A stretch of DNA of 64,000 nucleotides from positions 1,166,001-1,230,000 of the forward strand of contig WVSP01000001.1 of NCBI GenBank assembly GCA_015689735.1, in the 5' to 3' direction. Shown in pieces: positions 56,515 through 64,000 of this stretch. The position numbers and the translations under genes are program-made. The notes under the pieces were generated by a model. The model saw only the letters and a list, made by a program, of their open reading frames with translations. It was not told the origin of the DNA and ran no database searches. Numbering within the stretch: the first letter of the stretch is position 1; every line of letters begins with the position of its first letter. Origin of the DNA: Rhodobacterales bacterium LSUCC0031 (GTDB lineage Bacteria; Pseudomonadota; Alphaproteobacteria; Rhodobacterales; Rhodobacteraceae).

Positions 56515-58770
56515 ATGGGTTACAAGTTTCTTTCCGAGGAAGCGCGCGACGAGAGCGGCTTTTCCGTCGCCACGCTCGGCGATATCGACGGCGATGGTCT
56601 GGCTGATTTCCTGATCGGGGCGCAACGTGGCGACGGGATCGGGAATGCCGAAACCTGGTCGGGCAGCACCTATCTGATCAAGGGCGCCGATCTGCCCGCG
56701 CTCGATCTGGCCGATGGCACAAGCGATGGCGTCATCAATCTGGGCTTCGTGCGCAGTGTCGGCACCTCCTACGAAATCGTCGGTGAGGATCAGGGCGATT
56801 TCACCGCGCGCAGCATCAGCTCTGCCGGCGATGTGGATGGCGACGGGCGCGACGATATCCTCATCGGCGCGTCGGGCGCGGACGGTATCGGCAATGCCGA
56901 ATCTTCGTCCGGCGGCGCCTATCTGATCATGGCCGCCGATCTTGCAGCACTTGACGGCGCCGATGGCGCGACCGATGGCATCATCGATCTGGGCCAAGTC
57001 GCGGCGACGGGCGGCTCGTATGAGTTCGTCGGAAAGGATCAATTCGACGGGGCCGGCGAAGTTGTCAGGTCCGCCGGCGATGTGGATGGGGACGGGCGCG
57101 CCGATCTGTTGATCAGCGCCCGCGAGGACTCTCCGGGTGCCAATTTCTACCTAATCAAGGCCTCCGACCTCATCGCACTGGATCAGGCCGATGGCACGGC
57201 CGACGGCATCATCAATCTTGGCACCGTGGCGGCCACCGGCACTTCCTACAAATTTGTCGGAGACGGTGGCCTTCTCTTCAGGGCCAGTTCCGCAGGCGAT
57301 ATCGACAATGACGGGCAGGCCGATCTGCTGCTCGGTGATCCGAATTGGCAAGATATGCGCGGCGCCGCCTATCTCATCAATGCCAATGACCTTGCCGCGC
57401 TGGATCTGGCCGATGGCACGGTGGATGGTGTCATCCGAGTGGCCAATGTCGCGGCGACCGGCACCTCCTATCAGTTCGTGGGGCGGGGGGATGACGACCG
57501 GGCCGGCTGGTCGGTCAGTTCCGCAGGCGATGTGGATGGCGACGGGAAGGACGATCTGCTGATCGGGGCCTATCTGGCCGATGGCTCCGGCCTTCTCGGC
57601 TTCATGTCCGGCGTGACCTACCTCGTCAATGCCAATGATCTTGTCGCTCTCGATGCGGTCGATGGATCGACGGACGGCATCATCAATCTGAGCAGCATTT
57701 CGACTCCCGTCCTCCAGGGCACGGGCGCGTCCTATCGGTTCATCGGGGATCGCGATGACCATGTCGGCTGGTCAGTCAGCGCGACGGGCGATGTGAATGG
57801 CGACGGTCTTGCCGATTTCCTGATCGGCGCCCCTCGGGCCGACGGGATCGGCAATGCCGCGTCGAATGTCGGCAGCGCTTACCTCATCAGCGGCGCCGAT
57901 CTTGTCTCCCTCGATACGGCCGACGGGAATGTGAACGGCATCATCGACCTCGACAATGTGGCGGCGACCGGCACCTCCTACGAGTTCATCGGGCCGAACA
58001 ACAATGATAATGCCGGGTTTTCCGTCAGCGCGGCGGGCGATGTCGATGGGGATGGGCTGGATGATCTGTTGATCGGGGCCGTCCAGAACGGAAGTCTCGG
58101 ATCGAATCAGATCGACACGACCTACCTGATCGAGGCCGACCGGCTTGCCTTCTACGACGGTCTCGACGGCGCGGTGGACGGGATCATCCACCTCGCCAAT
58201 GTCTCGTGCTTTTTGACCGGCACCCGCATCGCCACGCCCGGCGGCCCGGTTGCCGTCGAGCGGTTGGGGCCGGGCGATCTGGTGCTGACGGCGGATGGCC
58301 GGGCGGTGCCTGTGCGCTTCAACCTGCGCCAGAACGTTTCCACCCGCTTCGGCCCGCCCGAGCGGCTGATGCCCGTGCGGCTGCGGGCGGGGGCCTTGGG
58401 CCAAGGCCTGCCCGTGCGCGATCTGGTGCTGACCGCCGATCACGCGCTGATGATCGATGGCCTGCTGATCAATGCGGGTGCTCTGGTGAACGGGTCGAGC
58501 ATCGACCGCGTGCCGCTCAAGGAACTTGGCGAAAGCTTCACCGTCTACCACATCGAGACGGAGGCCCATGATCTGATCCTCGCCGAAGGCACGCCTGCCG
58601 AGACCTTCATCGACTATGCCGGGCGGCAGACCTTCGACAACTACGCCGACTACCTCGCGCTTCACGGCGGGGATCGGATGATCCCCGAGAACCCCGCCCC
58701 CCGCGTCACCAGCGCCCGCATGCTCCCCCCCGCCCTTAAGGCGCGGCTCGGGCTTGAGCGCGCGGCATGA
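56515..58770 (+). CDS. FG-GAP repeat protein with C-terminal Hint domain
   Basis: A 751-residue protein with no signal peptide. Seven FG-GAP/VCBS-like units, each with a D-x-D/N-x-D-G calcium loop, begin at bases 56581, 56830, 57079, 57298, 57529, 57790 and 58039 (period 73-87 residues); each unit also carries a YLI...ADL.ALD.ADG...DGII stretch. From C565 (SCFLTGTRIATPGGPVAVERL) to about residue 700 is a Hedgehog/intein-type Hint_2 domain with TADHALMI. Such domains are frequent in large secreted Rhodobacteraceae proteins and may process or attach the chain. Secretion without a signal peptide suggests a type I system, but no export genes are here. Confidence 0.85.
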   Translation: MGYKFLSEEARDESGFSVATLGDIDGDGLADFLIGAQRGDGIGNAETWSGSTYLIKGADLPALDLADGTSDGVINLGFVRSVGTSYEIVGEDQGDFTARSISSAGDVDGDGRDDILIGASGADGIGNAESSSGGAYLIMAADLAALDGADGATDGIIDLGQVAATGGSYEFVGKDQFDGAGEVVRSAGDVDGDGRADLLISAREDSPGANFYLIKASDLIALDQADGTADGIINLGTVAATGTSYKFVGDGGLLFRASSAGDIDNDGQADLLLGDPNWQDMRGAAYLINANDLAALDLADGTVDGVIRVANVAATGTSYQFVGRGDDDRAGWSVSSAGDVDGDGKDDLLIGAYLADGSGLLGFMSGVTYLVNANDLVALDAVDGSTDGIINLSSISTPVLQGTGASYRFIGDRDDHVGWSVSATGDVNGDGLADFLIGAPRADGIGNAASNVGSAYLISGADLVSLDTADGNVNGIIDLDNVAATGTSYEFIGPNNNDNAGFSVSAAGDVDGDGLDDLLIGAVQNGSLGSNQIDTTYLIEADRLAFYDGLDGAVDGIIHLANVSCFLTGTRIATPGGPVAVERLGPGDLVLTADGRAVPVRFNLRQNVSTRFGPPERLMPVRLRAGALGQGLPVRDLVLTADHALMIDGLLINAGALVNGSSIDRVPLKELGESFTVYHIETEAHDLILAEGTPAETFIDYAGRQTFDNYADYLALHGGDRMIPENPAPRVTSARMLPPALKARLGLERAA

Positions 58771-58791
58771 GGGCGAGGGAACGAAAGTAAC

Positions 58792-58819
58792 GGGGGCGCC
58801 CGGAGGCGCCTCTTTTTTT
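58792..58819 (+). terminator. Rho-independent terminator after the Hint protein
   Basis: GGCGCC, loop CGGA, GGCGCC, then TCTTTTTTT, with two or three further pairs at the base. Clear terminator 22 bases after the stop. Confidence 0.88.
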
Positions 58820-58943
58820 GTTATCTGGCCTCTTGGCCACAAGAGATGGCAACTGTAACGCTGGTCGCAAAGGCTTGATTGGTCTGTGGTGTCATGAGGC
58901 GCTAATTACACAGAGCGCAACTTTGGCAGGAGCGAGCAAGACG

Positions 58944-59660
58944 ATGCGGATGAAAGGTGCTGCGACTTTGGCCTCAGGTCTGATTGCGCTTTGGGCAGCC
59001 GCGGCCGCCCCGGCGCAAGAGAGGCACGGCCCGGTGGTGGTGGAGCTTTTCACCTCGCAGGGGTGTTCGGCTTGTCCGCCCGCCGATGCGCTCTTGGGTG
59101 AGTTGGCGCAGCATGACGATGTGATCGCCTTGGCACTGCATGTCGATTACTGGGACTATATCGGCTGGCGCGATACCTTCGCCCAACCCGCCTTTACCGC
59201 GCGCCAGCATGGCTATGGTCAAGCGGTGGGTTCGACCGTTGTTTACACACCGCAGATGATCGTGGGTGGGCATGACCGGGTGGTGGGTGTGCGGCCCATG
59301 GCAATCTCTGCGCTGGTTCAGACCCATCATGCGACCCCCGATCCGATCGCGATCGTGGTTGCCGCCGATGGGGATGGCTTTTCCGTTGAAGCGCGCAGCC
59401 TCGGTGATCCGCCCGTGGGGCGCATGGTGGTGCAAGTCGTCACCTATCGCCCCCATGCCGAGGTCAATATCGCTCATGGTGAACGGGCCGGCACCGTTAG
59501 CGAACATTTCAATGTCGTCACCTCGTGGCAGGAGGTTGGCGAATGGGATGGGCAGTCGCCCATGCGCTTTCGCGTCCTCCCGCAACAAGATGACCCTCAT
59601 GTCGTGATCGTGCAGCAAGCGGGTTTTGGCCCGATCCTCGCGGCGGCCCGGTTGGATTGA
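58944..59660 (+). CDS. DUF1223 secreted thioredoxin-like protein
   Basis: A 238-residue protein with a signal peptide (cleavage near APAQE, about residue 25) and a thioredoxin-like domain whose motif is GCSACPP (CxxC). ELFTSQGCSACPPADALL is the DUF1223 signature. Members are periplasmic and of unknown role, possibly thiol oxidation. AGGAG lies before ATG 58944. It converges on the acyltransferase gene, 32 bases away. Confidence 0.85.
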   Translation: MRMKGAATLASGLIALWAAAAAPAQERHGPVVVELFTSQGCSACPPADALLGELAQHDDVIALALHVDYWDYIGWRDTFAQPAFTARQHGYGQAVGSTVVYTPQMIVGGHDRVVGVRPMAISALVQTHHATPDPIAIVVAADGDGFSVEARSLGDPPVGRMVVQVVTYRPHAEVNIAHGERAGTVSEHFNVVTSWQEVGEWDGQSPMRFRVLPQQDDPHVVIVQQAGFGPILAAARLD

Positions 59661-59692
59661 GCCGGTTTGCAACCACCCCACCTGTGTGTGTT

Positions 59693-60598
59693 CTATTGGG
59701 GGCTTGGGGCGTTGAAATAGGCCTTCACCCGGTGCGGTTTCCACCGCCGATGGATCCAAAGCCACTGCGCCGGACATGCGCGCACCCGCGCGGCCAGGCT
59801 GTCATTGAGTTCTTGGGTCATCGTCACCGCATCGCTATGCGGGATCGGGGCCTCGATCTGGACATCGAAATCAAGACCGTTCTTTAGCCGTTCGGCATAG
59901 ATCGGTACCAAGAGCGCATTGTATTTCAACGCCATTTCCGCGGCCGATAGTGCCGTGGGCGCAGGCTGCCCGAGGAAGTCGAGCAGCGCCCCTTGGGCCA
60001 CATACTGATCGATCAAGATCGCGCCTTGGCCCCCTTCACGCAGGGTTTTGACAAAGCCTGCCAGCCCGCGCCGGTCGCGCGGAAAGGCCGCCCCGCCCAC
60101 CCCCTCGACCGATGCGATGTAATGCGCATTTGAAAACGGGTTGTTCATCAGCCGGTAAAGACCGCCCATCGCATAGCCGCGCACATTCATTGCCGCACGC
60201 GCCGCTTGGTAATTTCCAAAATGCCCCGAGACGAAAAGGATCGGGCGCCGCTGGGCAAGTGCTGCCTCGCAGGCGGCCAATCCCGGCCCATGCGGCACCC
60301 ATGCCTTGGCGCGGGCAAGTTGGTCTGCGGTGGAATAATTCTCGATCGTCACCCGCCCGAAATTGTCCAGCACCGCGGCGGTGATCGCGCGCCGCTCGTC
60401 GGCTGTCAGGTGCGGAAAGATCCAAGCCAGCTGTTCATCGGCCCGCTTGGCATAGCCCGCGATGCCACCCACAGCCCGCAAGATGGCCCCCATCAACGGC
60501 ACACGCCACCCATAAGGCAAGCGCAGCGCGACCCACAACAGGCCACGCACAGCGCGATCGACGAGCCAGTCAAGCCAGAGGCGGCGGGGTTTTGCCAT
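59693..60598 (-). CDS. LpxL/HtrB-like acyltransferase with altered catalytic motif
   Basis: A 301-residue lysophospholipid/lipid A acyltransferase (LpxL/HtrB superfamily) with an N-terminal membrane helix. The catalytic motif H-x4-D/E reads H126-FGNY-Q131, so the acidic partner is replaced by Gln, and the codon is CAA. Other features, such as PILFVSGHFGN and ALLIDQYV, are normal. It may act in lipid A or ornithine-lipid acylation, or have lost activity. It precedes no lipid A gene here. Confidence 0.8.
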   Translation of the reverse strand: MAKPRRLWLDWLVDRAVRGLLWVALRLPYGWRVPLMGAILRAVGGIAGYAKRADEQLAWIFPHLTADERRAITAAVLDNFGRVTIENYSTADQLARAKAWVPHGPGLAACEAALAQRRPILFVSGHFGNYQAARAAMNVRGYAMGGLYRLMNNPFSNAHYIASVEGVGGAAFPRDRRGLAGFVKTLREGGQGAILIDQYVAQGALLDFLGQPAPTALSAAEMALKYNALLVPIYAERLKNGLDFDVQIEAPIPHSDAVTMTQELNDSLAARVRACPAQWLWIHRRWKPHRVKAYFNAPSPQ

Positions 60599-60632
60599 GC
60601 GATCCTTCGGGTTGTCAGCCTGTCGCGGGTGC

Positions 60633-61514
60633 TCAGGCTGGGGTCACGGCACGGATGCGAGTTTCGCGATGCCAGACATAAACCCCGGCCCCCACGATCA
60701 CAAGCGCGCCGATCCATGTCGGCGTATCGGGGCGCTCGCCAAAGGCGAAAAAGCCCCAAAAGCTGGCAAAGATCACGCCCGCATAGCTGAATGGGGCGAC
60801 AGCGCCCGCCTCGGCGATGGTCAGCGCGCGGATGAGCAGGAATTGACCCGTTGCACCAATCGCGCCCAAGCCAAGAAAGATCGCCCAATCCCCCGTGCGC
60901 GGCGCTTGCCACACGGGGATTGCCAAAGTGCTTGCCACCAAGGTCCCGATCATCGCGGTATAGAGGAATGATGTCAGCACTGGCTCATCGCGGCCCAAGA
61001 AACGGGTCGCGAGCGCACAGCCAGACAAAAAGACCCCTGCCAAGAGCGGCAATAGCGCCGTGAGCGTAAAGACCTCTGATCCAGGCCGGATCACGATCAG
61101 GGCACCACAAAGGGCCGCCACGATCCCCAAGATACGCCTTGGCCCCAACCCCTCGCGGAGCACGATGGCCGCCCCAAGCATCAAGAGCATTGGATGCACC
61201 TGCATCACCGCCGTGGCTGCGGCTATGTCCATGCGGTTGATCGCGGTAAAAAAGCTGTAGGTCGCGGCAAACAGGAAGGCAGAGCGCAGCAATTGCAGCC
61301 CGATATGGCGGGTGCGCAAAAGCAGCCCAAGGCGGGGTGCCAAGACCAGCGCCGCGACAAGCATCATCCCCGCATAGCGCGCCCAGACGACTTGGATCGG
61401 ATCATAGCGCGTCATCAGCATCTTGGCGGTGGCATCCATCGCCGAGAATAGGAAGATCGCGCAGAGCATCAGCAAGATGCCTTGCGCCACCGGTGTGAAG
61501 CGCGCCAGGGGCAT
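60633..61514 (-). CDS. EamA/DMT-family permease
   Basis: A 293-residue, ten-helix permease with two EamA repeats, opening AQGILLMLCAIFLFSAMDATAK, a very common form in Rhodobacteraceae. Its start codon shares one base with the stop of the TIGR01244-family gene (TAATG), so the two are translationally coupled. The acyltransferase gene follows after 34 bases and may be in the same transcript. Substrate unknown. Confidence 0.87.
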   Translation of the reverse strand: MPLARFTPVAQGILLMLCAIFLFSAMDATAKMLMTRYDPIQVVWARYAGMMLVAALVLAPRLGLLLRTRHIGLQLLRSAFLFAATYSFFTAINRMDIAAATAVMQVHPMLLMLGAAIVLREGLGPRRILGIVAALCGALIVIRPGSEVFTLTALLPLLAGVFLSGCALATRFLGRDEPVLTSFLYTAMIGTLVASTLAIPVWQAPRTGDWAIFLGLGAIGATGQFLLIRALTIAEAGAVAPFSYAGVIFASFWGFFAFGERPDTPTWIGALVIVGAGVYVWHRETRIRAVTPA

Positions 61515-61945
61515 TAGCCCCGCTGGGCTGCCAGCGCCTCCAGCTGTGGGCGCAGCCACGCAAGTTGATAGCCCCATGCCTCGCCACGCGCGATGATCTC
61601 ATCAGTGGGCAAATCGCCTGCCTGACCCAGCGCCCAGACCAGCGTCGAGCGGTTACCCGAGGCGCAATACGCGATGACCGGCCCTTCGGCTGCGTCGATC
61701 GCGTCGCGTTGTTCGTCGACATTATCCATCGTCATCTGGCCGCCGATTACGGGGTTGAAGACGAAGTGTAGTCCTGCGGCCTCGGCCGCGGCTTGCATCG
61801 CGGCAGCCTGAAGCGCGGCGGGATTTTCGCCATCGGGGCGATTGCAGATCACGGTGGTAAAACCCGCATCCGCCAAGGCGGCCATATCGGTTGGCGCAAG
61901 TTGCGGGGCGACACTATAGCTGTCGGTGATCTGGCGCAGATCCAT
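61514..61945 (-). CDS. TIGR01244-family phosphatase/sulfur-transferase-like protein
   Basis: A 143-residue protein of the TIGR01244 (Blh-like, DSP-fold) family. The active-site loop is C94-ASGNR99-S, the Cys-x5-Arg pattern of protein tyrosine phosphatases and related sulfur-handling proteins. Relatives are tied to sulfide and beta-lactamase-fold persulfide dioxygenases. It is coupled to a DMT permease and faces a perfect FNR box 67 bases upstream. Confidence 0.82.
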   Translation of the reverse strand: MDLRQITDSYSVAPQLAPTDMAALADAGFTTVICNRPDGENPAALQAAAMQAAAEAAGLHFVFNPVIGGQMTMDNVDEQRDAIDAAEGPVIAYCASGNRSTLVWALGQAGDLPTDEIIARGEAWGYQLAWLRPQLEALAAQRG

Positions 61946-62012
61946 TGTCAGGGCTCCTTGGCATGTGCTGAGCCCCTTTTGCCTGAAGCTGCGGGCAAGG
62001 AAAAGACCACCT

Positions 62013-62026
62013 TGATGCATATCAAG
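62013..62026. promoter_or_regulatory. Perfect FNR/FnrL box
   Basis: TTGAT-GCAT-ATCAA is the exact consensus TTGAT-N4-ATCAA, within the longer palindrome CCTTGATGCATATCAAGG. It lies between divergent genes: 61 bases from the DksA-like start and 67 from the TIGR01244 start. A site at -41.5 would give plausible leaders on either side. Confidence 0.85.
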
Positions 62027-62086
62027 GCCGATCGGCGTCCAAGCGCATAGGTTGATCGCATCCTGACACCGTAGGCAGAGGATGCG

Positions 62087-62404
62087 ATGACCGATCTTGC
62101 CACACGCCGCGCCCAGCTTGAGGGGCGCCTCGCGGCGTTAATGGGGCGCTTGCGCGCGCTTGATGCCGAACTGGACAGCCATCAATCCAAGGATTGGGAG
62201 GAGTTGGCGCTCGAGCGCGAAGGCGACGAAGTATTGGAGAAGCTCGGCCAATCGGGCGAGGTGGAAATGGCGCGTATCCACGCGGCCTTGGCGCGGATGG
62301 ACCGAGGCGATTACGGGGTTTGCGTGCGTTGCGGTGCCAAGATCACGGAACAGCGCCTCGACCTGTTACCGCACACCCCGTTTTGCCCTCGCTGCGCAAG
62401 CTAG
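62087..62404 (+). CDS. DksA/TraR-family zinc-finger protein
   Basis: A 105-residue protein with a helical coiled-coil N-terminus and a C-terminal C4 zinc finger: C79-VR-C82 and C100-PR-C103. The fold is that of DksA/TraR proteins, which bind RNA polymerase through the secondary channel. The length is shorter than DksA (about 150), nearer to TraR-like forms. A perfect FNR box upstream suggests control by oxygen. Confidence 0.87.
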   Translation: MTDLATRRAQLEGRLAALMGRLRALDAELDSHQSKDWEELALEREGDEVLEKLGQSGEVEMARIHAALARMDRGDYGVCVRCGAKITEQRLDLLPHTPFCPRCAS

Positions 62405-62615
62405 GGGTGCGAGGTGGCGCGCAGATCCGACCGTGAAGGGCCGCGCAGTGACCGCGGCATGCGCCAGTCAATCGCAGCCTTGCTTTTGTCGCCGCGCATG
62501 GGCCAAGCGGTCGCGCGCCGATTGCTTGCATCGCCCGCACGGTCTGCGTGGATCATCCCGCGCGGCGGTACATGTTATGGAACTTGCCTCTCCGATATGG
62601 CCGTGCCGACAGGGT
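62405..62615. other. Non-coding gap between DksA-like gene and pdxA
   Basis: Convergent gap of 211 bases. Overlapping short frames exist on the plus strand but lack a clear ribosome site or family resemblance. No hairpin with a T-run and no repeat copy was seen. In many bacteria ksgA follows pdxA, and it is missing here. Confidence 0.5.
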
Positions 62616-63596
62616 TCACTTGCCCCGCGCTGCTGCCATTTGTGCGGCCATTTCAAGTGCAGCGATAAAGCTGGTCGGATCGGCGCATCCGGTTCCGGCG
62701 ATATCGAAGGCTGTTCCATGATCGGGTGAGGTGCGGATAAAGGGCAGCCCCAGCGTGACATTCACGCCACCAGCAAAATCAATCGTTTTGATCGGGATCA
62801 GGGCTTGGTCATGATACATGGCAATGGCCGCGTCATATTGGGCGCGCGCACCGGCATGAAACATGGTGTCGGCGGAATGTGGGCCGCTAAGATTCAAGCC
62901 CTCGGCCCGCAGCGCAGCGATGACGGGGGTGATCAACCGCTCTTCCTCGTGGCCCATCGTCCCGCCTTCTCCGGCATGGGGGTTTAACCCTGCGATGGCG
63001 ATGCGCGGGGCAGGGATGGCGAAATCTCGGCGCAGCGCTGCATGCGTAATGCGGATCGTGTCGATCAATAGCCTTGCATTGAGTGCCGCCGGCACATCGG
63101 CCAGCGGGATATGGATCGTGGCAGGCACGACACGCAGTGCCGGACAGGCTAGCATCATCACCACGCTCTCGATACCCGCCAGATGGGCCAGATACTCGGT
63201 ATGGCCGGGAAAGGCGAACCCAGCCCCCTCCTTGAGCGCTTTCTTGTTGATCGGCAGCGTCGTCAACGCCGATGCCTCGCCGCGCGTCACCAGATCGACA
63301 CCGCGCGCGATCGCGGCGATCACAGCGGCGGCGTTTGCAGGTGCGGGCTGGCCCGCAATGGCTGGGGCAGGGAATTCTTGGTGCAGAACCGGCAAGCCGC
63401 GCATGGCGGCATTGGCGGTGTCAGCGGGGCGCGAAATCGCGACGATCGGTGCGCCGAAAGCAGCGAGATGCGCAAGATCACCGATGACGAAAAACGGGAG
63501 CCGCGCGCCCAAGCCTTGCCATGCCTTGACGGCGATCTCCGGGCCAATGCCTGCGGGTTCACCGATGCTGACGGCGATCGGGGCGGGAACGGTCAT
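62616..63596 (-). CDS. pdxA: 4-hydroxythreonine-4-phosphate dehydrogenase
   Basis: A 326-residue PdxA, which oxidises 4-phosphohydroxy-L-threonine in vitamin B6 synthesis. The opening IAVSIGEPAGIGPEI, the metal-binding GHTEYLA and AMYHDQALIPIK are conserved. The start at 63596 is one base after the stop of the surA-like gene, the usual surA-pdxA order. Frames upstream of that Met belong to surA. Confidence 0.93.
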   Translation of the reverse strand: MTVPAPIAVSIGEPAGIGPEIAVKAWQGLGARLPFFVIGDLAHLAAFGAPIVAISRPADTANAAMRGLPVLHQEFPAPAIAGQPAPANAAAVIAAIARGVDLVTRGEASALTTLPINKKALKEGAGFAFPGHTEYLAHLAGIESVVMMLACPALRVVPATIHIPLADVPAALNARLLIDTIRITHAALRRDFAIPAPRIAIAGLNPHAGEGGTMGHEEERLITPVIAALRAEGLNLSGPHSADTMFHAGARAQYDAAIAMYHDQALIPIKTIDFAGGVNVTLGLPFIRTSPDHGTAFDIAGTGCADPTSFIAALEMAAQMAAARGK

Positions 63597-63597
63597 T

Positions 63598-64000
63598 TCA
63601 GTTATAGGTGATGATGGCGTCGGCGCGCAGCTCTTCCAACAACGCCCTAGCCTCGGCTTCCAACTGAATGGCAAAAAGCCTTTGACGCACGGCTTCGATC
63701 TCGCCTTCGGGGGGGGTGATGCTTCGCGCACACAAGATCACCGCCGTTGTGGTGCCAGCCTCTCCGAGGGTCAGCCCGATCTCACCGGCATCGAGTGTTG
63801 CCAAGACCATCGCGATATCGGTCGGGATCGCCGAAAGCGGTTGGTCTTGGCGTGTGAATGCACCCGGGCGCAGTGCGTAAAGATCGTTGCATTGATCGAT
63901 ATCCGCGCGCAGGGCTGTGATCGCGGCTTGCCCTTCCTCGGTCTGTTGCGCGGGCAAGGTCAGCGTCGCATAATCAAGCGAGGCGGCCACGGGCGCACGG
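63598..64000 (-). CDS. surA: SurA-like peptidyl-prolyl isomerase, C-terminal part
   Basis: The frame runs off the right edge of the window. The last 133 residues contain a parvulin-like strand-helix region (IPTDIAMVLATLDAGEIG...) and a helical end (RLFAIQLEAEARALLEELRAD). Together with direct coupling to pdxA this fits SurA, the periplasmic outer-membrane-protein chaperone. The N-terminus is not seen. Confidence 0.75.
   Translation of the reverse strand, partial: RAPVAASLDYATLTLPAQQTEEGQAAITALRADIDQCNDLYALRPGAFTRQDQPLSAIPTDIAMVLATLDAGEIGLTLGEAGTTTAVILCARSITPPEGEIEAVRQRLFAIQLEAEARALLEELRADAIITYN

Noticed and set aside
62414-62668. An 84-codon frame between the DksA-like gene and pdxA
   Set aside because: No convincing ribosome site, composition unlike neighbours, and it runs into pdxA on the other strand.

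Overview
The window is about 64 kb of GC-rich, densely packed chromosomal DNA from an alphaproteobacterium, almost certainly a member of the Rhodobacteraceae (Rhodobacter/Roseobacter group). The evidence is the ctaC-ctaB-ctaG-ctaE oxidase cluster, the ccmABCDG order, an LdtR-type regulator, SdhE, DUF3572, Hint-domain proteins, an alphaproteobacterial SOS box (GAAC-N7-GAAC) and a perfect FNR/FnrL box. No rRNA, tRNA, CRISPR array, transposase or prophage gene was seen. The genus cannot be named from the sequence alone.

Layout. 1-8.4 kb: end of the aa3-type cytochrome oxidase cluster (subunit II end, heme o synthase, a small membrane protein, Cox11/CtaG, subunit III, SURF1), running into thrC, an M16 peptidase, a RimJ-type acetyltransferase and a GlcD-type FAD oxidase. 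8.5-19.4 kb: aldo/keto reductase, a solitary ImuA-like gene with an SOS box, MFS transporter, SDR, metG, an XRE regulator divergent from a desaturase, two transporters, a NUDIX hydrolase and DUF983. 19.5-21.5 kb: a four-gene EF-hand / ECF sigma / membrane protein / periplasmic sensor module. 21.5-30.4 kb: PleD-type diguanylate cyclase, DUF3572, MarR, HAD, an MttB-family protein without pyrrolysine, a split H-NOX plus HNOBA-GGDEF pair, a COQ8-like kinase and a BKACE-family enzyme. 30.4-36.8 kb, minus strand: a tripartite tricarboxylate transporter, a universal stress protein and malate synthase G. 36.9-46.3 kb: DUF2256, photolyase, pepN, DUF1624, lytic transglycosylase, gatB, a small lipoprotein and an aminotransferase. 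46.4-53 kb: XRE, sdhE, ldtR, ccmABCDG (minus), a methyltransferase-nuclease fusion and yebC. 53.3-64 kb: acnA, a possible ribbon-helix-helix protein, a large FG-GAP/Hint protein, DUF1223, an LpxL-like acyltransferase, a DMT permease with a TIGR01244-family protein, a DksA/TraR-like protein, pdxA and the end of a surA-like gene.

How the genes fit together. Much of the window serves aerobic respiration and its cofactors: oxidase assembly, cytochrome c maturation, aconitase, malate synthase and SdhE. Signalling is prominent, with two diguanylate cyclases, an ECF sigma module and several small regulators. The least ordinary parts are the H-NOX protein that seems to have lost its heme ligand next to an intact HNOBA-GGDEF enzyme, the methyltransferase-nuclease fusion with an AT-rich recognition segment, the FG-GAP/Hint protein, the EF-hand/ECF module, and a dispersed, oriented intergenic repeat present in five copies.
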